Source: an uncultured Haloferula sp. (lineage in GTDB: Bacteria; Verrucomicrobiota; Verrucomicrobiae; Verrucomicrobiales; Akkermansiaceae). From it: 53,959 nt of DNA. Below the pieces are notes generated by a model, which ran no database searches, was not told the origin of the DNA, and saw nothing but the letters and a program-made list of their open reading frames with translations. Below, piece by piece: positions 16,475 through 25,365 of the stretch. A program made the translations under genes and the position numbers. Position 1 is the first letter of the stretch. Every line of letters begins with the position of its first letter. The stretch lies in contig CAMPGU010000001.1 in the NCBI GenBank assembly GCA_946885645.1, positions 1 through 53,959 on the forward strand. Direction: 5' to 3'.

Positions 16475-17644
16475 TCAGGTGGGGTCGGTGGTTTCCCTTG
16501 CAGCTTGCCGTTTGGTCAGGGAGCTGACCGCCAGCAGCACCGCGAGGATGGCGGTGGCGGCCATGAAAAAGCGCTCGCGCCATGCGGGGGCGGCTTTCGC
16601 CTCGTCGTGACCGTGGCCTTCCCCGGAAGGTGTTCCGGCAGCCTTCTGCTCGGGAGTCTTCTCGGATCCGTCTTCATTGTGCTCGTGGCCGTGGGCCGCA
16701 TCGAGCGCCTCCTTCAGCGAGATCCCTCCGCCTCCGCCGGCAAAGCCGAGGGAATAGGAGCCGCGGGTGACCACTTCATCACCGGGAAAAAGCCCGCCGA
16801 GGATTTCCACCTTGTCCCCGCTGGTCTTGCCCGTCCGGACCGGGGTGCGCACGAAGGCATTCTTCAGGTCGAAATCCCTGATGAAGACGTGGCGGCTGGC
16901 TGGATCGCCCTGCAGGGACTCGCGCGGCACGCTGAGGACGTTCTCCCGTTGCGAGAGCACGATCTCGAATTCCGTCCGCATGCCCGGCCGCAGCCGCAGG
17001 TCTTGGTTCGGCACGGTAAAGATGGCATCGATGGTCCCGCTTTCCCGGTCGGCGGAGGTGCCGAAGCGGAGCAAGCCCCCCTCCAACACCTCGTCTCCGA
17101 ATGCCGCCACGCGGATACGCGCCTTGCTGCCGGGTTTCAATTTTCCCGCCTCGTGTTCGGGGACACGCGCCACCGCCCACACCTCGCTGAGGTCGGAAAT
17201 GTCGAGCAGCTCCTTTTCCGGCTCCACCGGCTCGCCGACGTGGACGTGGGATTCCACGATCACGCCGTCGATGGGAGACTTCAGTTCGATCACCGGCGGC
17301 GGGTCCCCCGGCTGCCGGCTTTCGACCCGGACCAAGGTCTTGCCCGCCTCCACGATGTCTCCGGGATAGGCTTCGATGTTCGCGATGCGGCCGGAGATGC
17401 GGCTGCTCAGCACCGCGTGGCGGCTGGGGACTTCCTCAATGCGCCCGAGGGCGAAGACCGTCTCCTCGAAGCCGGACTCGGCCACGTCCACCGTCTCGAT
17501 GCCGAGGTTCTTCACCCCGGTCTCGTCGAGGACGATCGTATTCGCGGCGCGTACCGGATCGATGGCGTCTTGCCCGCGGAGGGGCAGGAGGAATAGACAG
17601 GCGAGCGAGGAAGCCCGCAGGAAATTGCTTTGAAATGAGAACAT
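16475..17644 (-). CDS. CzcB-like RND adaptor with His-rich tail and C-terminal membrane helix
   Basis: 389 residues from the ATG. A hydrophobic signal (ASSLACLFLLPLRGQ) is followed by a lipoyl-type domain (GRIANIEAYPGDIVEAGKTL; SPIDGVIVESHVHVGEPVE) with almost no coiled-coil hairpin, then barrel and membrane-proximal domains (GLLRFGTSADRESGTIDA; EILGGLFPGDEVVTRGSY). Unusually, residues ~315-350 are His-rich (HGHEHNED, GEGHGHDE) and the protein ends with a predicted membrane helix (FFMAATAILAVLLAVS, about 360-375) and a basic tail. The His stretch would sit next to the membrane and could hand metal to the pump. It is 4 bases upstream of the RND gene and 11 after the TolC-type gene. Confidence 0.88.
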   Translation of the reverse strand: MFSFQSNFLRASSLACLFLLPLRGQDAIDPVRAANTIVLDETGVKNLGIETVDVAESGFEETVFALGRIEEVPSRHAVLSSRISGRIANIEAYPGDIVEAGKTLVRVESRQPGDPPPVIELKSPIDGVIVESHVHVGEPVEPEKELLDISDLSEVWAVARVPEHEAGKLKPGSKARIRVAAFGDEVLEGGLLRFGTSADRESGTIDAIFTVPNQDLRLRPGMRTEFEIVLSQRENVLSVPRESLQGDPASRHVFIRDFDLKNAFVRTPVRTGKTSGDKVEILGGLFPGDEVVTRGSYSLGFAGGGGGISLKEALDAAHGHEHNEDGSEKTPEQKAAGTPSGEGHGHDEAKAAPAWRERFFMAATAILAVLLAVSSLTKRQAARETTDPT

Positions 17645-17655
17645 GGGAAAGGGAG

Positions 17656-18873
17656 TCAGGGGTTGCCGGTTGCGGCCTCGTAGCGGACGCGGGCGAGGTG
17701 GAATTCGCGCAGGGCATCGAGCCGTGCCGCACGCAGTTCGAGCGACTGCTCGCGGGCCCGGAGCACGGCTTGTAGCTCGCCTTGGCCATCGCGCCACGCC
17801 GTCTCCGTCCGGGCGGTCTGCTCGGTGGCGAGCGGGAGCAGCTTGCCGTCGAGCTCGCCGATCATCGCCGCCCACTGCTCCATTTCGGCACGGGCTGTCG
17901 CCGCTTGATGGCGGATGTTATCGGCGAGTGCGACGGCCTCCTTGTCCTTCCGCTCGCTCCGTGCGATCGCTTCGTCGATGGCTCCTTCGTTCTTGTTCCA
18001 GAAGGGCAGGGGGAGCTTGAAGCGGATGCCTACGATCGCCTCCGTATCGAGACCCTCGGGAGCGTCTTCGCTTCGTTCCGCAGCGGCGAAAACACCCGCC
18101 TCCACGTCTTCACGGCGTTTCGATTGCTCCACCGCGATCTCGCCCCCGGCGGCTTGCGCCTCCAGCCGGGCGGCGTCCAGATCCGGGCGCCGGATCGTCT
18201 TTCCTCCGGGTGGTAGCGCCACCTCTCCGAGGGTGCCGGAGAGATGCAGGTTGGCCGCTGGCGGGAGACCCAGCAGCGGTTTCAGTTCACCGGTCGCGGC
18301 GGCTTCCTCGGCATCCAGCTTGCGGGCCTCCGTCGCCATCCGCGCCGCCTCCAGACGGGCCTGTCCGGCATCGAGAGGAGAACCCTCGCCTTTTTCCACG
18401 GCGGCGGAAATGAAGTCCGCCAGCTTGCCGGAAAGGGCCTCCTGCTCCCGCAGCAATTCTCTTCTGCTGCGGATCGCCAGCACCCGGACGAAAGCGTCCC
18501 GCGCCTCTGCGACGAGCCTTCTCTCTACATCCCGGACCTCCGCTTCCGCGGCTTCCACCGCAGCCAGCGAAACGTGCTTTTCAAGCTGCAAGCGCTTGGT
18601 CACGGGGAAGCTCTGCGAGATGCCGATCTCGATCCGCCCCTCGCGAAAGCGCGAGTCGTGTTCGAATCCGGTTTCGAGCCGGGGGTTGGAGGGCCGCCCG
18701 GCCTGCTTCATCCGCCCCAGCGCCTCGCGGATGCGGAGGCGTGCGGCGGCCAGATCGGGATTCGAGGCCCGGACCCTGCCGGGCAAAGTGGCATAGCTGA
18801 GGACTTCGGCACCCTCGGCCGAAAGCTGGAGCGGGGCGAGTAAGAGCAAACCCGCAAGGAGACGTGGAAACAT
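17656..18873 (-). CDS. TolC-family outer-membrane channel (CzcC-like)
   Basis: 405 residues with a signal peptide (MFPRLLAGLLLLAPLQLSAEG). Two helical repeats typical of outer-membrane efflux proteins follow: NPDLAAARLRIREALGRMKQAGRPSNPRLETG-like text near residues 35-68, and LDAARLEAQAAGGEIAVEQSKR in the second half, with IGISQSFPVTKRL and VGIRFKLPLPFWN marking the beta strands. High A, E and R content reflects the long coiled-coil tunnel. The start was placed at the ATG that gives a proper signal peptide; an open extension of 30 codons upstream lacks one. It is the outer-membrane exit for the adaptor and pump encoded next. Confidence 0.9.
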   Translation of the reverse strand: MFPRLLAGLLLLAPLQLSAEGAEVLSYATLPGRVRASNPDLAAARLRIREALGRMKQAGRPSNPRLETGFEHDSRFREGRIEIGISQSFPVTKRLQLEKHVSLAAVEAAEAEVRDVERRLVAEARDAFVRVLAIRSRRELLREQEALSGKLADFISAAVEKGEGSPLDAGQARLEAARMATEARKLDAEEAAATGELKPLLGLPPAANLHLSGTLGEVALPPGGKTIRRPDLDAARLEAQAAGGEIAVEQSKRREDVEAGVFAAAERSEDAPEGLDTEAIVGIRFKLPLPFWNKNEGAIDEAIARSERKDKEAVALADNIRHQAATARAEMEQWAAMIGELDGKLLPLATEQTARTETAWRDGQGELQAVLRAREQSLELRAARLDALREFHLARVRYEAATGNP

Positions 18874-19038
18874 GATCGTCGGAAAATGGAGGGCCTTCTC
18901 GCTTAGACGCGGAAGGGCCCGGATCATCGGGAAATCAGCCCGGAGGCCGGTGGATCGGGGCAACCGCCGCGAAGGGAAAAATCGCGGGGAAGACGGCGGG
19001 CCGCAAAACGGCAGGCCGGAACATCGTTCAAGCGATGC

Positions 19039-19407
19039 TCAGATCAAAGGGGGCTTGTCCAAGGCGAAGACCGGCTCATCCGGCGGCCGTACCGCGGACC
19101 AAGTTACGTTCACCCAAGAACCTCCCGGTGCCACCGGTCCGTGGACCTGGACGTCGGCATTTGCCAAGGGTGCCGGGTGGCAGCACGCATGCGTGTGGTG
19201 TTCCTGGGTCGAGGGCGGGCAGTCCGGTGTCGGCCCGGGATCCTCCTCCGGAGAGTCATGGTGCGAATGGCCGCAACATTCGGATGCGTCGTCGCCGTGC
19301 CCGTGGCTGTGGTCCAGTGCGAGCACGCGGCCGCAGAGCCCGGCAATCACGCCGAACATCAGGAGCCATGTGAACAAGCCGCGCACGATGCCCAACAAAC
19401 GCGCCAC
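19039..19407 (-). CDS. Small His/Cys-rich exported protein at the head of the efflux block
   Basis: 122 residues from a GTG with AGGA six bases upstream. A hydrophobic segment (LLGIVRGLFTWLLMFGVIAG) leads to LDHSHGHGDDASECCGHSHHD, a Pro/Asp-rich spacer, EHHTHACCHPAP and a hydrophobic tail ending in DEPVFALDKPPLI. Twelve or more histidines and six cysteines in about 45 residues strongly suggest metal binding at the membrane or in the periplasm. No named family is recognised. A longer open frame upstream was rejected because it runs antisense through the membrane-protein gene at 19481. It lies 165 bases upstream of the TolC-type gene and may be the first gene of the block. Confidence 0.65.
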   Translation of the reverse strand: MARLLGIVRGLFTWLLMFGVIAGLCGRVLALDHSHGHGDDASECCGHSHHDSPEEDPGPTPDCPPSTQEHHTHACCHPAPLANADVQVHGPVAPGGSWVNVTWSAVRPPDEPVFALDKPPLI

Positions 19408-19480
19408 GCCGGGTCCTGCAAGCCGAATCTCGCGGGAATGGGCTTCCCTCCCGCCGCTTCCTTGAGAAAAATCGCCCCAG

Positions 19481-19936
19481 ATGCCTGTCGCGGAATCCCA
19501 AAAAGAGCTGCGCTTCACCCGCGCCGGACAGGCTGTCGGCTTCTGGATGGCGGCGGCTGTCTGCATCATGGCGGCGCTCGTGTTTTTCCTGCTGGCTCCG
19601 CATCGGGCGGAGAATCCCGGCTTGCCGCATCCGGCCTGGGGCTTGGTTCCTTTGGCGCTCGCCGCCGTCTCGGTCCGGATCGCCTGGCGCTGCACGAAGC
19701 ACGCGTATATCCTCCTCAGCCCCATCGGGGTGGAGATTTTCCCGTTTTTCCGGCCCGAATCGGGCATGCAGGTCATTCCGTGGGGTCAAATCGTCTCCGC
19801 GGAGATCGGACATTCCCTTCTGACCCTGCATTTCTCGGCGGAGAAGAACTCCGGCATCCATCTTTCCCTGGCCCCGGTGGCAAAGGACCGGCGGGATCTC
19901 CTGGCCAAGGCCATCCGCGGGCGGATCCCTTCATAA
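19481..19936 (+). CDS. Two-helix membrane protein with PH-like domain
   Basis: 151 residues. Two membrane helices (AVGFWMAAAVCIMAALVFFLLA, about 18-39; WGLVPLALAAVSVRIAWRC, about 53-71) are followed by a soluble beta-rich domain, AYILLSPIGVEIFPFF ... MQVIPWGQIVSAEI ... SGIHLSLAPVAK. That order of strands, with a conserved 'IPW..I..' turn, is that of small bacterial PH-like membrane proteins of unknown function. It is divergent from the efflux block with 73 bases between starts, and lies 49 bases upstream of the YbjN gene on the same strand. Role unknown. Confidence 0.75.
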   Translation: MPVAESQKELRFTRAGQAVGFWMAAAVCIMAALVFFLLAPHRAENPGLPHPAWGLVPLALAAVSVRIAWRCTKHAYILLSPIGVEIFPFFRPESGMQVIPWGQIVSAEIGHSLLTLHFSAEKNSGIHLSLAPVAKDRRDLLAKAIRGRIPS

Positions 19937-19985
19937 ATCCACCTTGAGTGTTGGACGTTCAAAAACCGATGTTCATCCTCCGCGC

Positions 19986-20501
19986 ATGCGACCTCCTTCC
20001 CGCCAGATCCTCTCGGTAGAAGACGCCTTCGGGCGCAACGGCTGGCATGCCGAACTCGTCGAGGGGCGCGATGTCCTGCGCTCCGTTTTCTCCGCCCACC
20101 ACACGCGCATCGAAATGATCGTGCAGGCCTACGTGCCGATGAATGCCCTCGCCGTGATGGGGGAGATGCCGCTGCCGCTCGACGAGGAACACCAGCCGTA
20201 CCTGCTGGAGCTGCTGGCGCGTGCGAACAAGACGCTCAATTTGGGTGGCTTCGAATACGACCTCGACCGCCAGCGCCTGGTTTTCCGGATCACGAATCTC
20301 TTCGACCGGGAACTCTACGATGCCGATATCATCTCTTCGATGGTCCACTGCGCCGTTGCGGAGTTGGATCGCATCGCCCCCTACGCCTCCACCGTCATCC
20401 GCACCCCTGAGGATCTCCTGGACGATTTGGATCTCAAACGCCTTCTCCAGCGGGAGGATTTCATCCCGCCGGTTCCCGGCGACGATGACGACCTTCCCTG
20501 A
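19986..20501 (+). CDS. YbjN-domain protein
   Basis: 171 residues from the ATG (a TTG 14 codons upstream is less likely). A YbjN-type fold, related to type III secretion chaperones, is indicated by AHHTRIEMIVQAYVPMNALAV, QPYLLELLARANKTLNLGGFEYD and RLVFRITNLFDRE, followed by SSMVHCAVAELDRIAPY. The tail is acidic (PGDDDDLP). E. coli YbjN affects motility and stress physiology, but the molecular role of the family is unsettled. Its stop is 13 bases before the PagL-like gene, so the two are probably cotranscribed. Confidence 0.8.
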   Translation: MRPPSRQILSVEDAFGRNGWHAELVEGRDVLRSVFSAHHTRIEMIVQAYVPMNALAVMGEMPLPLDEEHQPYLLELLARANKTLNLGGFEYDLDRQRLVFRITNLFDRELYDADIISSMVHCAVAELDRIAPYASTVIRTPEDLLDDLDLKRLLQREDFIPPVPGDDDDLP

Positions 20502-20514
20502 AAAAAATAACCGC

Positions 20515-21090
20515 ATGAAAACCATCGCCCTTCTTCTCGCCTCCGCCTTGCCCGCTGTCGCCCGGGACGCCGCCCATCCTGCCGAGGCATGGGAACTCAC
20601 CTTGGAATCCGGGTACCTGTGGAACATCGGAAGCAATACGCCTATCGATTACGAGATCGCCCCGACGCAGTTCACCCTTCGCAGCCCGGTGGTGCTCAAC
20701 TGGTTCGCCGGTGACGACGGGTCCCGCCTCGTCGTGCGCAGCCGCGTTTCGTTGCTCACCGAATCGATCGTCGAAGGGCCGGAAGACTATTACCTGGGGC
20801 TCTCCGGGGCACCTTCCATCGAATACTGGTTTCCGAACGAGAAGACCTCGTTGTTTTTCTCCATCGGCGGCGGTGTCGGGCTGACGAACTCCACGAACGA
20901 GGCGGGCGGCCAAGGACAGGACTTCACCTTGAATTGGTTCTCCCAACTCGGGCTGCGCCAGGAAATCGCGCCCAACCTTTCCGTCCTGGGAGGAGCCTAT
21001 TTCATCCACCATTCCAATGGCGGCCAAACCTCGCCGAACCCGGGCATCGATGCGCTCGGCTTTACGGTCGGGCTGGGGTGGAAATGGTAG
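20515..21090 (+). CDS. PagL-like acyloxyacyl hydrolase / outer-membrane barrel
   Basis: 191 residues with a signal peptide (MKTIALLLASALPAVARD) and alternating strands ending in an aromatic residue (GFTVGLGWKW), as expected for a small outer-membrane beta-barrel. The segment GGAYFIHHSNGGQTSPNPGID (split here around H165-H166-S167-N168) matches the HxSN motif of PagL, a lipid A 3-O-deacylase whose catalytic residues are His, Ser and Glu. The expected Glu, about 12 residues after the Ser, appears to be D179 (GIDALGF). Activity is therefore uncertain though the family call is good. Probably cotranscribed with the YbjN gene upstream. Confidence 0.78.
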   Translation: MKTIALLLASALPAVARDAAHPAEAWELTLESGYLWNIGSNTPIDYEIAPTQFTLRSPVVLNWFAGDDGSRLVVRSRVSLLTESIVEGPEDYYLGLSGAPSIEYWFPNEKTSLFFSIGGGVGLTNSTNEAGGQGQDFTLNWFSQLGLRQEIAPNLSVLGGAYFIHHSNGGQTSPNPGIDALGFTVGLGWKW

Positions 21091-21109
21091 GTGTCTTTCC
21101 CTGCCGGTG

Positions 21110-22054
21110 CTACTTGGCGATCACCGGCCACCCGTCCTTCCACTCGAGCGGCAACATCCGGAGGTCCGATCTGCCTCCGCGGTCCTTGTCGTAGAAATGG
21201 TGGACCAGCATCTCCTTTCCCTTCTCCTTGAAGATGGAGGCATGTCCCGGGCCGATAAAACGGCCCTCGGTGCCGAGGAAGAGCGAGCCGCCGCCATCCT
21301 TCAGGTCTATTTCCTCGTGGTCGAGGTAGGGGCCGGTGATCTTTTTGCTGCGCCCTACCCGGATCTCGTAGGTGCTATCCACGCCGCGGCAGCACTTCCC
21401 CCAGTTCACGAAGAGATAGTAGTAGCCGCCGTGCCGGTGGATGAAGGGGGCTTCAATCTCCTGATGCATGGCCAGTTTCAGAGGGGGCTCGTCGGGCCGT
21501 TTCCGGAGGCCGGTATCTGCATCCAGCTCGATCAGAAAGATGCCTTCCCAGAATGAGCCGAAACTCATCCACAGGCGGCCGTCGGCCATGACCAGGGCGG
21601 GATCGATCGCGTTGAAGCGGTCGGCCTTTCGCGAACGGATCACCATTCCTCCGTCCTGCCAGCCGTAGTCCTTTGAACCGGGATCGAGGGTCTTCCCGGT
21701 GACCAGTGCGATGGCGGATTCATTGGAGCCGAAGCTTGAGACGGAGTAGTACACAAACCAACGGTCCTTGAGGCGGATCATGTCGGGTGCCCAGAGGTGG
21801 CCCCGGTTTGCGGGCACTTCCCGCTTATGCCATTCCGGATATTCGGAAAAAACCACCGCTTCCCGCTTCCAGCGCCCGTCCGCCTCCCGCTTCAGGATCG
21901 GAATCCCGTGGCCGGTGCAGAGCGACCAGACGCCGCCGCCCTCCGCCACCACCGTGGACGGGTCGTGGATGCGCGGGTAGGGGTCGTCCCTCCGAAACTG
22001 CGCCCCGGCGGGTAGCCCGGTAAGGAGGGTTGCGAGGAGGAGGCACCGGATCAT
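21110..22054 (-). CDS. Glycoside hydrolase family 43 (arabinan endo-1,5-alpha-arabinosidase-like)
   Basis: 314 residues with a signal peptide (MIRCLLLATLLTGLPAGAQ). A five-bladed propeller GH43 enzyme: general base D31 (RIHDPSTV), pKa modulator D151 (NAIDPALV) and general acid E201 (EIEAPFIH). HLWAPDMIRLKDRWFVYYSV near 86-105 and GPGHASIF near 275-282 are also typical of endo-arabinanases and beta-xylosidases. It would cleave arabinan-type plant polysaccharide outside the cytoplasm. A start 21 codons upstream is open but lacks a signal peptide. It stands alone, divergent from lysS (276 bases between starts). Confidence 0.9.
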   Translation of the reverse strand: MIRCLLLATLLTGLPAGAQFRRDDPYPRIHDPSTVVAEGGGVWSLCTGHGIPILKREADGRWKREAVVFSEYPEWHKREVPANRGHLWAPDMIRLKDRWFVYYSVSSFGSNESAIALVTGKTLDPGSKDYGWQDGGMVIRSRKADRFNAIDPALVMADGRLWMSFGSFWEGIFLIELDADTGLRKRPDEPPLKLAMHQEIEAPFIHRHGGYYYLFVNWGKCCRGVDSTYEIRVGRSKKITGPYLDHEEIDLKDGGGSLFLGTEGRFIGPGHASIFKEKGKEMLVHHFYDKDRGGRSDLRMLPLEWKDGWPVIAK

Positions 22055-22330
22055 GGGAAAGGAACGCGCGCGCGCTTGGAATGTTTCGCTGCTGTCACGC
22101 TGGACAGGCGGGACCAACCCCCGTCCTCCGTCTGAGCCGACAAAGAATCAACCACTTGCTCCGGATTGAAAGTCGGACCCGTGTCAGGCCCGCCTGTGGT
22201 GGCCGCCGTCGGCGTTTCTTCCCGCAGACCGTTCGTCTGTCACCGGGACCGGATGCCGCCTTTTCTTTTTCAAGGTCTTGCATCTGGACTCTGGACTCTT
22301 GCGTCTCCTGCCTTTACTGCCTGCCCCGCC

Positions 22331-23800
22331 ATGTCCGAAGCCATCCAGCCGCACTCCACCGAAGCCGAACTCATCGCCGTCCGCCGTGAGAAGCTCGGGA
22401 AATTGCGCGAACTCGGCGTGGATCCCTTCGGCGCGGCCTTCGACACCACTCACTCTCCTGCCGAGCTACGCGCGGATTTCGCGGAAGGCGTACAGGTGAA
22501 GGTGGCCGGCCGCATCACCGGCCTGCGGAACATGGGCAAGTCCTGTTTCTTCCACGTGGGTGACATCCACGGCGGCATCCAAGGCTACATCTCGATCAAG
22601 GACCTCTCGCCGGAAGATCTCGCCGTCTTCGAATGCCTTGATCGCGGCGATTGGCTCGGCATCGAGGGTGAAACTTTCACCACGCGCACGGGCGAGCCAT
22701 CCATCAAGGTTTCGAAGTTCACCGTGCTTTCGAAGTCCCTGCGGCCGATGCCCGACAAGTGGCACGGCGTGGCGGATCGCGAGATCAAGTACCGCAAGCG
22801 CCACCTCGACCTGATGTCGAACGAGGAAAGCGCCGCCGTGTTCGTGATCCGCAGCCGGATGGTGGCGGAAATCCGTGCATTTTTCCATGAGCGCGGCTTC
22901 CTCGAGGTGGAGACGCCGATGCTCCAGGATATTCCGGGCGGGGCCGCGGCACGGCCTTTCGAGACCTTCCACAACGCGCTGGGCATGCCCCTCACGCTGC
23001 GGATCGCGCCCGAGCTTTTCCTCAAGCGTCTCCTGGTCGGAGGCTTCACGAAGGTTTTTGAGCTGAACCGCAATTTCCGCAACGAAGGGATTTCCCGCCG
23101 CCACAACCCGGAGTTCACGATGCTGGAGGCCTATCAGGCCTTCGCGGATTTCGAGATCATGGCGGATCTCGTGGAATCGCTGGTCTGCCACCTCGCGGAG
23201 AAGTTCTGCGGCGGCTTGCAGATCGAGCACAAGGACGACGAGGGCAACGTGATCCGCACGATCAACCTGCAACGCCCTTGGAAGCGCGCGGACTACGGCG
23301 ATCTGGTAGCGGAGGCGGCCGGTGCGGATTTCTTCACCCTCACCCCGGAGCAACGGCGCGAGCGCTGCGAGGAGCTCGGCGTGCAGATTTCCTCGGAGAT
23401 GGAGGATCACGAGGTGGTGCAGCAGGTTTTCGAAAAGCTGGTCGAGGAAAAGTCCTTCGATCCCTGCTTTGTCACGCGCGTATCCAGCCAGCTCGTGCCG
23501 CTCGCCAAGCTCAGCCCGGGCGGCAAAACGGTGGAGGTGTACGAGCTCGTGATCAACGGTCAGGAGATCTCCCCCGGCTACTCCGAGCTCAACGACCCCG
23601 ACGTGCAGCGCGAACGCCTGGAGCACCAGTCCGGCGAGGAGACGCAGAAGGTGGACTACGATTTCATTGAAACGCTGGAGCACGGCATGCCTCCCGCGGG
23701 CGGCATCGGCATCGGGATCGACCGCCTGATCATGATGCTCACGGGGGCACCCACGATCCGCGATGTCGTGCTCTTCCCGCTGCTGAAGCGGAAAGATTGA
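22331..23800 (+). CDS. lysS: Lysyl-tRNA synthetase, class II
   Basis: 489 residues, normal length. An N-terminal OB-fold ([21 protein letters not shown], about 56-76) binds the anticodon. The class II catalytic core follows with motif 1 near [25 protein letters not shown], motif 2 [18 protein letters not shown] (about 252-269) and motif 3 [16 protein letters not shown] near 457-472. It charges tRNA-Lys in the cytoplasm. The start at MSEAIQPHS was chosen because the open frame upstream has no protein character; there is no obvious Shine-Dalgarno before it. A PLD-like gene follows after 31 bases. Confidence 0.97.
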   Translation: MSEAIQPHSTEAELIAVRREKLGKLRELGVDPFGAAFDTTHSPAELRADFAEGVQVKVAGRITGLRNMGKSCFFHVGDIHGGIQGYISIKDLSPEDLAVFECLDRGDWLGIEGETFTTRTGEPSIKVSKFTVLSKSLRPMPDKWHGVADREIKYRKRHLDLMSNEESAAVFVIRSRMVAEIRAFFHERGFLEVETPMLQDIPGGAAARPFETFHNALGMPLTLRIAPELFLKRLLVGGFTKVFELNRNFRNEGISRRHNPEFTMLEAYQAFADFEIMADLVESLVCHLAEKFCGGLQIEHKDDEGNVIRTINLQRPWKRADYGDLVAEAAGADFFTLTPEQRRERCEELGVQISSEMEDHEVVQQVFEKLVEEKSFDPCFVTRVSSQLVPLAKLSPGGKTVEVYELVINGQEISPGYSELNDPDVQRERLEHQSGEETQKVDYDFIETLEHGMPPAGGIGIGIDRLIMMLTGAPTIRDVVLFPLLKRKD

Positions 23801-23831
23801 AGATCGGGCCCACAAGGAATTCACTCGCCCG

Positions 23832-24368
23832 GTGCGCGAGCTGATCCTCAACGAAGAAATCCATTCCCGCGTCATCGGGGAGCTGGTGCCGCAGGCGCGG
23901 CGGTTTCTTTGGATCGTCACTGCGGATATCAAGGACATGCACGTGGCGCGAGGGAGGCGATCGGTGCCTTTTCTCAAGGTGCTGGCCGAACTGGTCGAGA
24001 GCGGGGTGGGGGTGCGGTTGATCCACGCGAAGGAGCCGGGCCCGCGGTTCCGCGAGGATTTCGACCGCTATCCGGTGCTGGTCGAAAGCGAGCTTTTCGA
24101 GCGGGTCCTTTGTCCCCGGGTTCACACGAAGGCGGTGATCGCCGACGGGCGGCGCGCTTTCGTGGGATCGCCGAACTTGACCGGTGCCGGCATGGGCGCG
24201 AAGCATGCGGACCGGCGGAATTTCGAGGCGGGATTCCTGACGGACGAAGCGGAGGACCTGAAGAAACTGGTATCCTGGGTGGACGAGCTTTTCATCGGCG
24301 AGCACTGCGGCCGCTGCCGCCTCCGCGACCGGTGCCCGGATCCGCTGGATAACCACACGGGAGCATGA
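23832..24368 (+). CDS. Phospholipase D-like protein, single HKD motif
   Basis: 178 residues from a GTG. One PLD catalytic motif is present: H98, K100 and D105 with the following GSPN at 112-115 (HTKAVIADGRRAFVGSPNL). Single-HKD members such as Nuc act as homodimers on nucleic acids or phosphodiesters. No signal peptide, so probably cytoplasmic. The C-terminus has three cysteines (C159, C162, C168 in HCGRCRLRDRC), a possible half zinc knuckle. It follows lysS by 31 bases and may be cotranscribed with it. Substrate unknown. Confidence 0.82.
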   Translation: MRELILNEEIHSRVIGELVPQARRFLWIVTADIKDMHVARGRRSVPFLKVLAELVESGVGVRLIHAKEPGPRFREDFDRYPVLVESELFERVLCPRVHTKAVIADGRRAFVGSPNLTGAGMGAKHADRRNFEAGFLTDEAEDLKKLVSWVDELFIGEHCGRCRLRDRCPDPLDNHTGA

Positions 24369-24402
24369 ACCCGGCCTTGTTCCCTCAGGCAGCTATGTCA
24401 TC

Positions 24403-25365
24403 GTGCGGCCCGTGAAGCCCGCCCCCCTTTTCCTCGCCCGCACAGGGCGTTTTTTTGCGACGCTCCTGGCGGCCGGTCTTGCGGTGCTTCCCGCGGCAAA
24501 GGCGGAACCGGAGCACCCGGTCAGGCCGCTGCTCTGGAAGATCGAAGGGGAAGGTCTCGAAAAGACGTCCTATCTCTTCGGCACCATCCATGTGAGCAAG
24601 GGGCCTGCGGCAACGCTTCACCCGGCGGCGGAGAAAGCATTCAGTGAAGCCACCGCTGTGCACACCGAGGCGCCCTTCGACGCCGCCACGCAAGCGGGCG
24701 CGGTGCAGCTCGTCATCCGCCGCGATGGCAAGAAGCTCTCCGAATCCATTGGCAAAGAGCTTTCAAAGCAGCTCGACGACGAGCTGAAGCACATCAATCC
24801 GAATCTCGACGCGGGGCCGTTCCAAGTGCTCAAGACTTGGTACGTGGCGATCATGCTGCCGATGCTTCCTTTCCAATTGGAAGGGGGAAAGCCGCTCGAC
24901 ATGAACCTCTGGGACCGGGCCGAGGCCGGCGGGAAAAAGACGGCCGGCATGCAGAGCACCGCTGAACAGCTCTCGGGATTCGCGGATTTCAATGAAAAGG
25001 AGCAGACCATCCTGCTGGGCGAGACGCTGCGTCTGATGAGAAAAGACCGTACCGAGGGAAAGGACGCCACGAAGGATCTGGTGGATGCCTACATCGCCGG
25101 GGATGTAGAGAAGATCGAGGCGGAGTGCGCCAAGTCGATCAAGGCAACTTCCGAAGGGGAGTACAAGGAACTGGGCGAGCGTCTGATCAAGCGCCTGCTC
25201 ACGGACCGCGACGTGATCATGGCGGGCTACATCGACAACACCTTGAAAAAGTCCCCTCAGGACATCCACTTCTTCGCGGCCGGGGCGGCGCACTATACCG
25301 GAAAATCCGGCGTGCGCGCCCACCTCGCGAAGAAAGGATACAAAATCACGCCGATGGTGCCGTGA
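24403..25365 (+). CDS. TraB/GumN family protein
   Basis: 320 residues from a GTG. A signal peptide ([20 protein letters not shown]) precedes a TraB/GumN domain: [25 protein letters not shown] at about 43-67 (conserved GTIH), ALHTEAPF-like VHTEAPF near 87-93, and C-terminal [10 protein letters not shown] ... [17 protein letters not shown] with the conserved GaxH. The family is related to Tiki-type metalloproteases through two GxxH motifs, both seen here. Expected location is periplasmic or membrane-attached. It overlaps the convergent flavin monooxygenase gene by 20 bases. Function in bacteria is poorly known. Confidence 0.85.
   Translation: MRPVKPAPLFLARTGRFFATLLAAGLAVLPAAKAEPEHPVRPLLWKIEGEGLEKTSYLFGTIHVSKGPAATLHPAAEKAFSEATAVHTEAPFDAATQAGAVQLVIRRDGKKLSESIGKELSKQLDDELKHINPNLDAGPFQVLKTWYVAIMLPMLPFQLEGGKPLDMNLWDRAEAGGKKTAGMQSTAEQLSGFADFNEKEQTILLGETLRLMRKDRTEGKDATKDLVDAYIAGDVEKIEAECAKSIKATSEGEYKELGERLIKRLLTDRDVIMAGYIDNTLKKSPQDIHFFAAGAAHYTGKSGVRAHLAKKGYKITPMVP

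Noticed and set aside
19408..19776. N-terminal extension of the His/Cys-rich protein gene
   Set aside because: It runs antisense through the membrane-protein gene at 19481-19936; a GTG with AGGA upstream at 19407 explains the start.
22055..22330. Possible small RNA or leader between GH43 and lysS
   Set aside because: No stable tRNA, T-box or riboswitch fold could be traced by eye; only a short TGGACTC direct repeat is present.
22466..23977. A 503-codon open frame antisense to lysS
   Set aside because: Fully inside the lysS and PLD-like genes on the other strand and without protein-like features.
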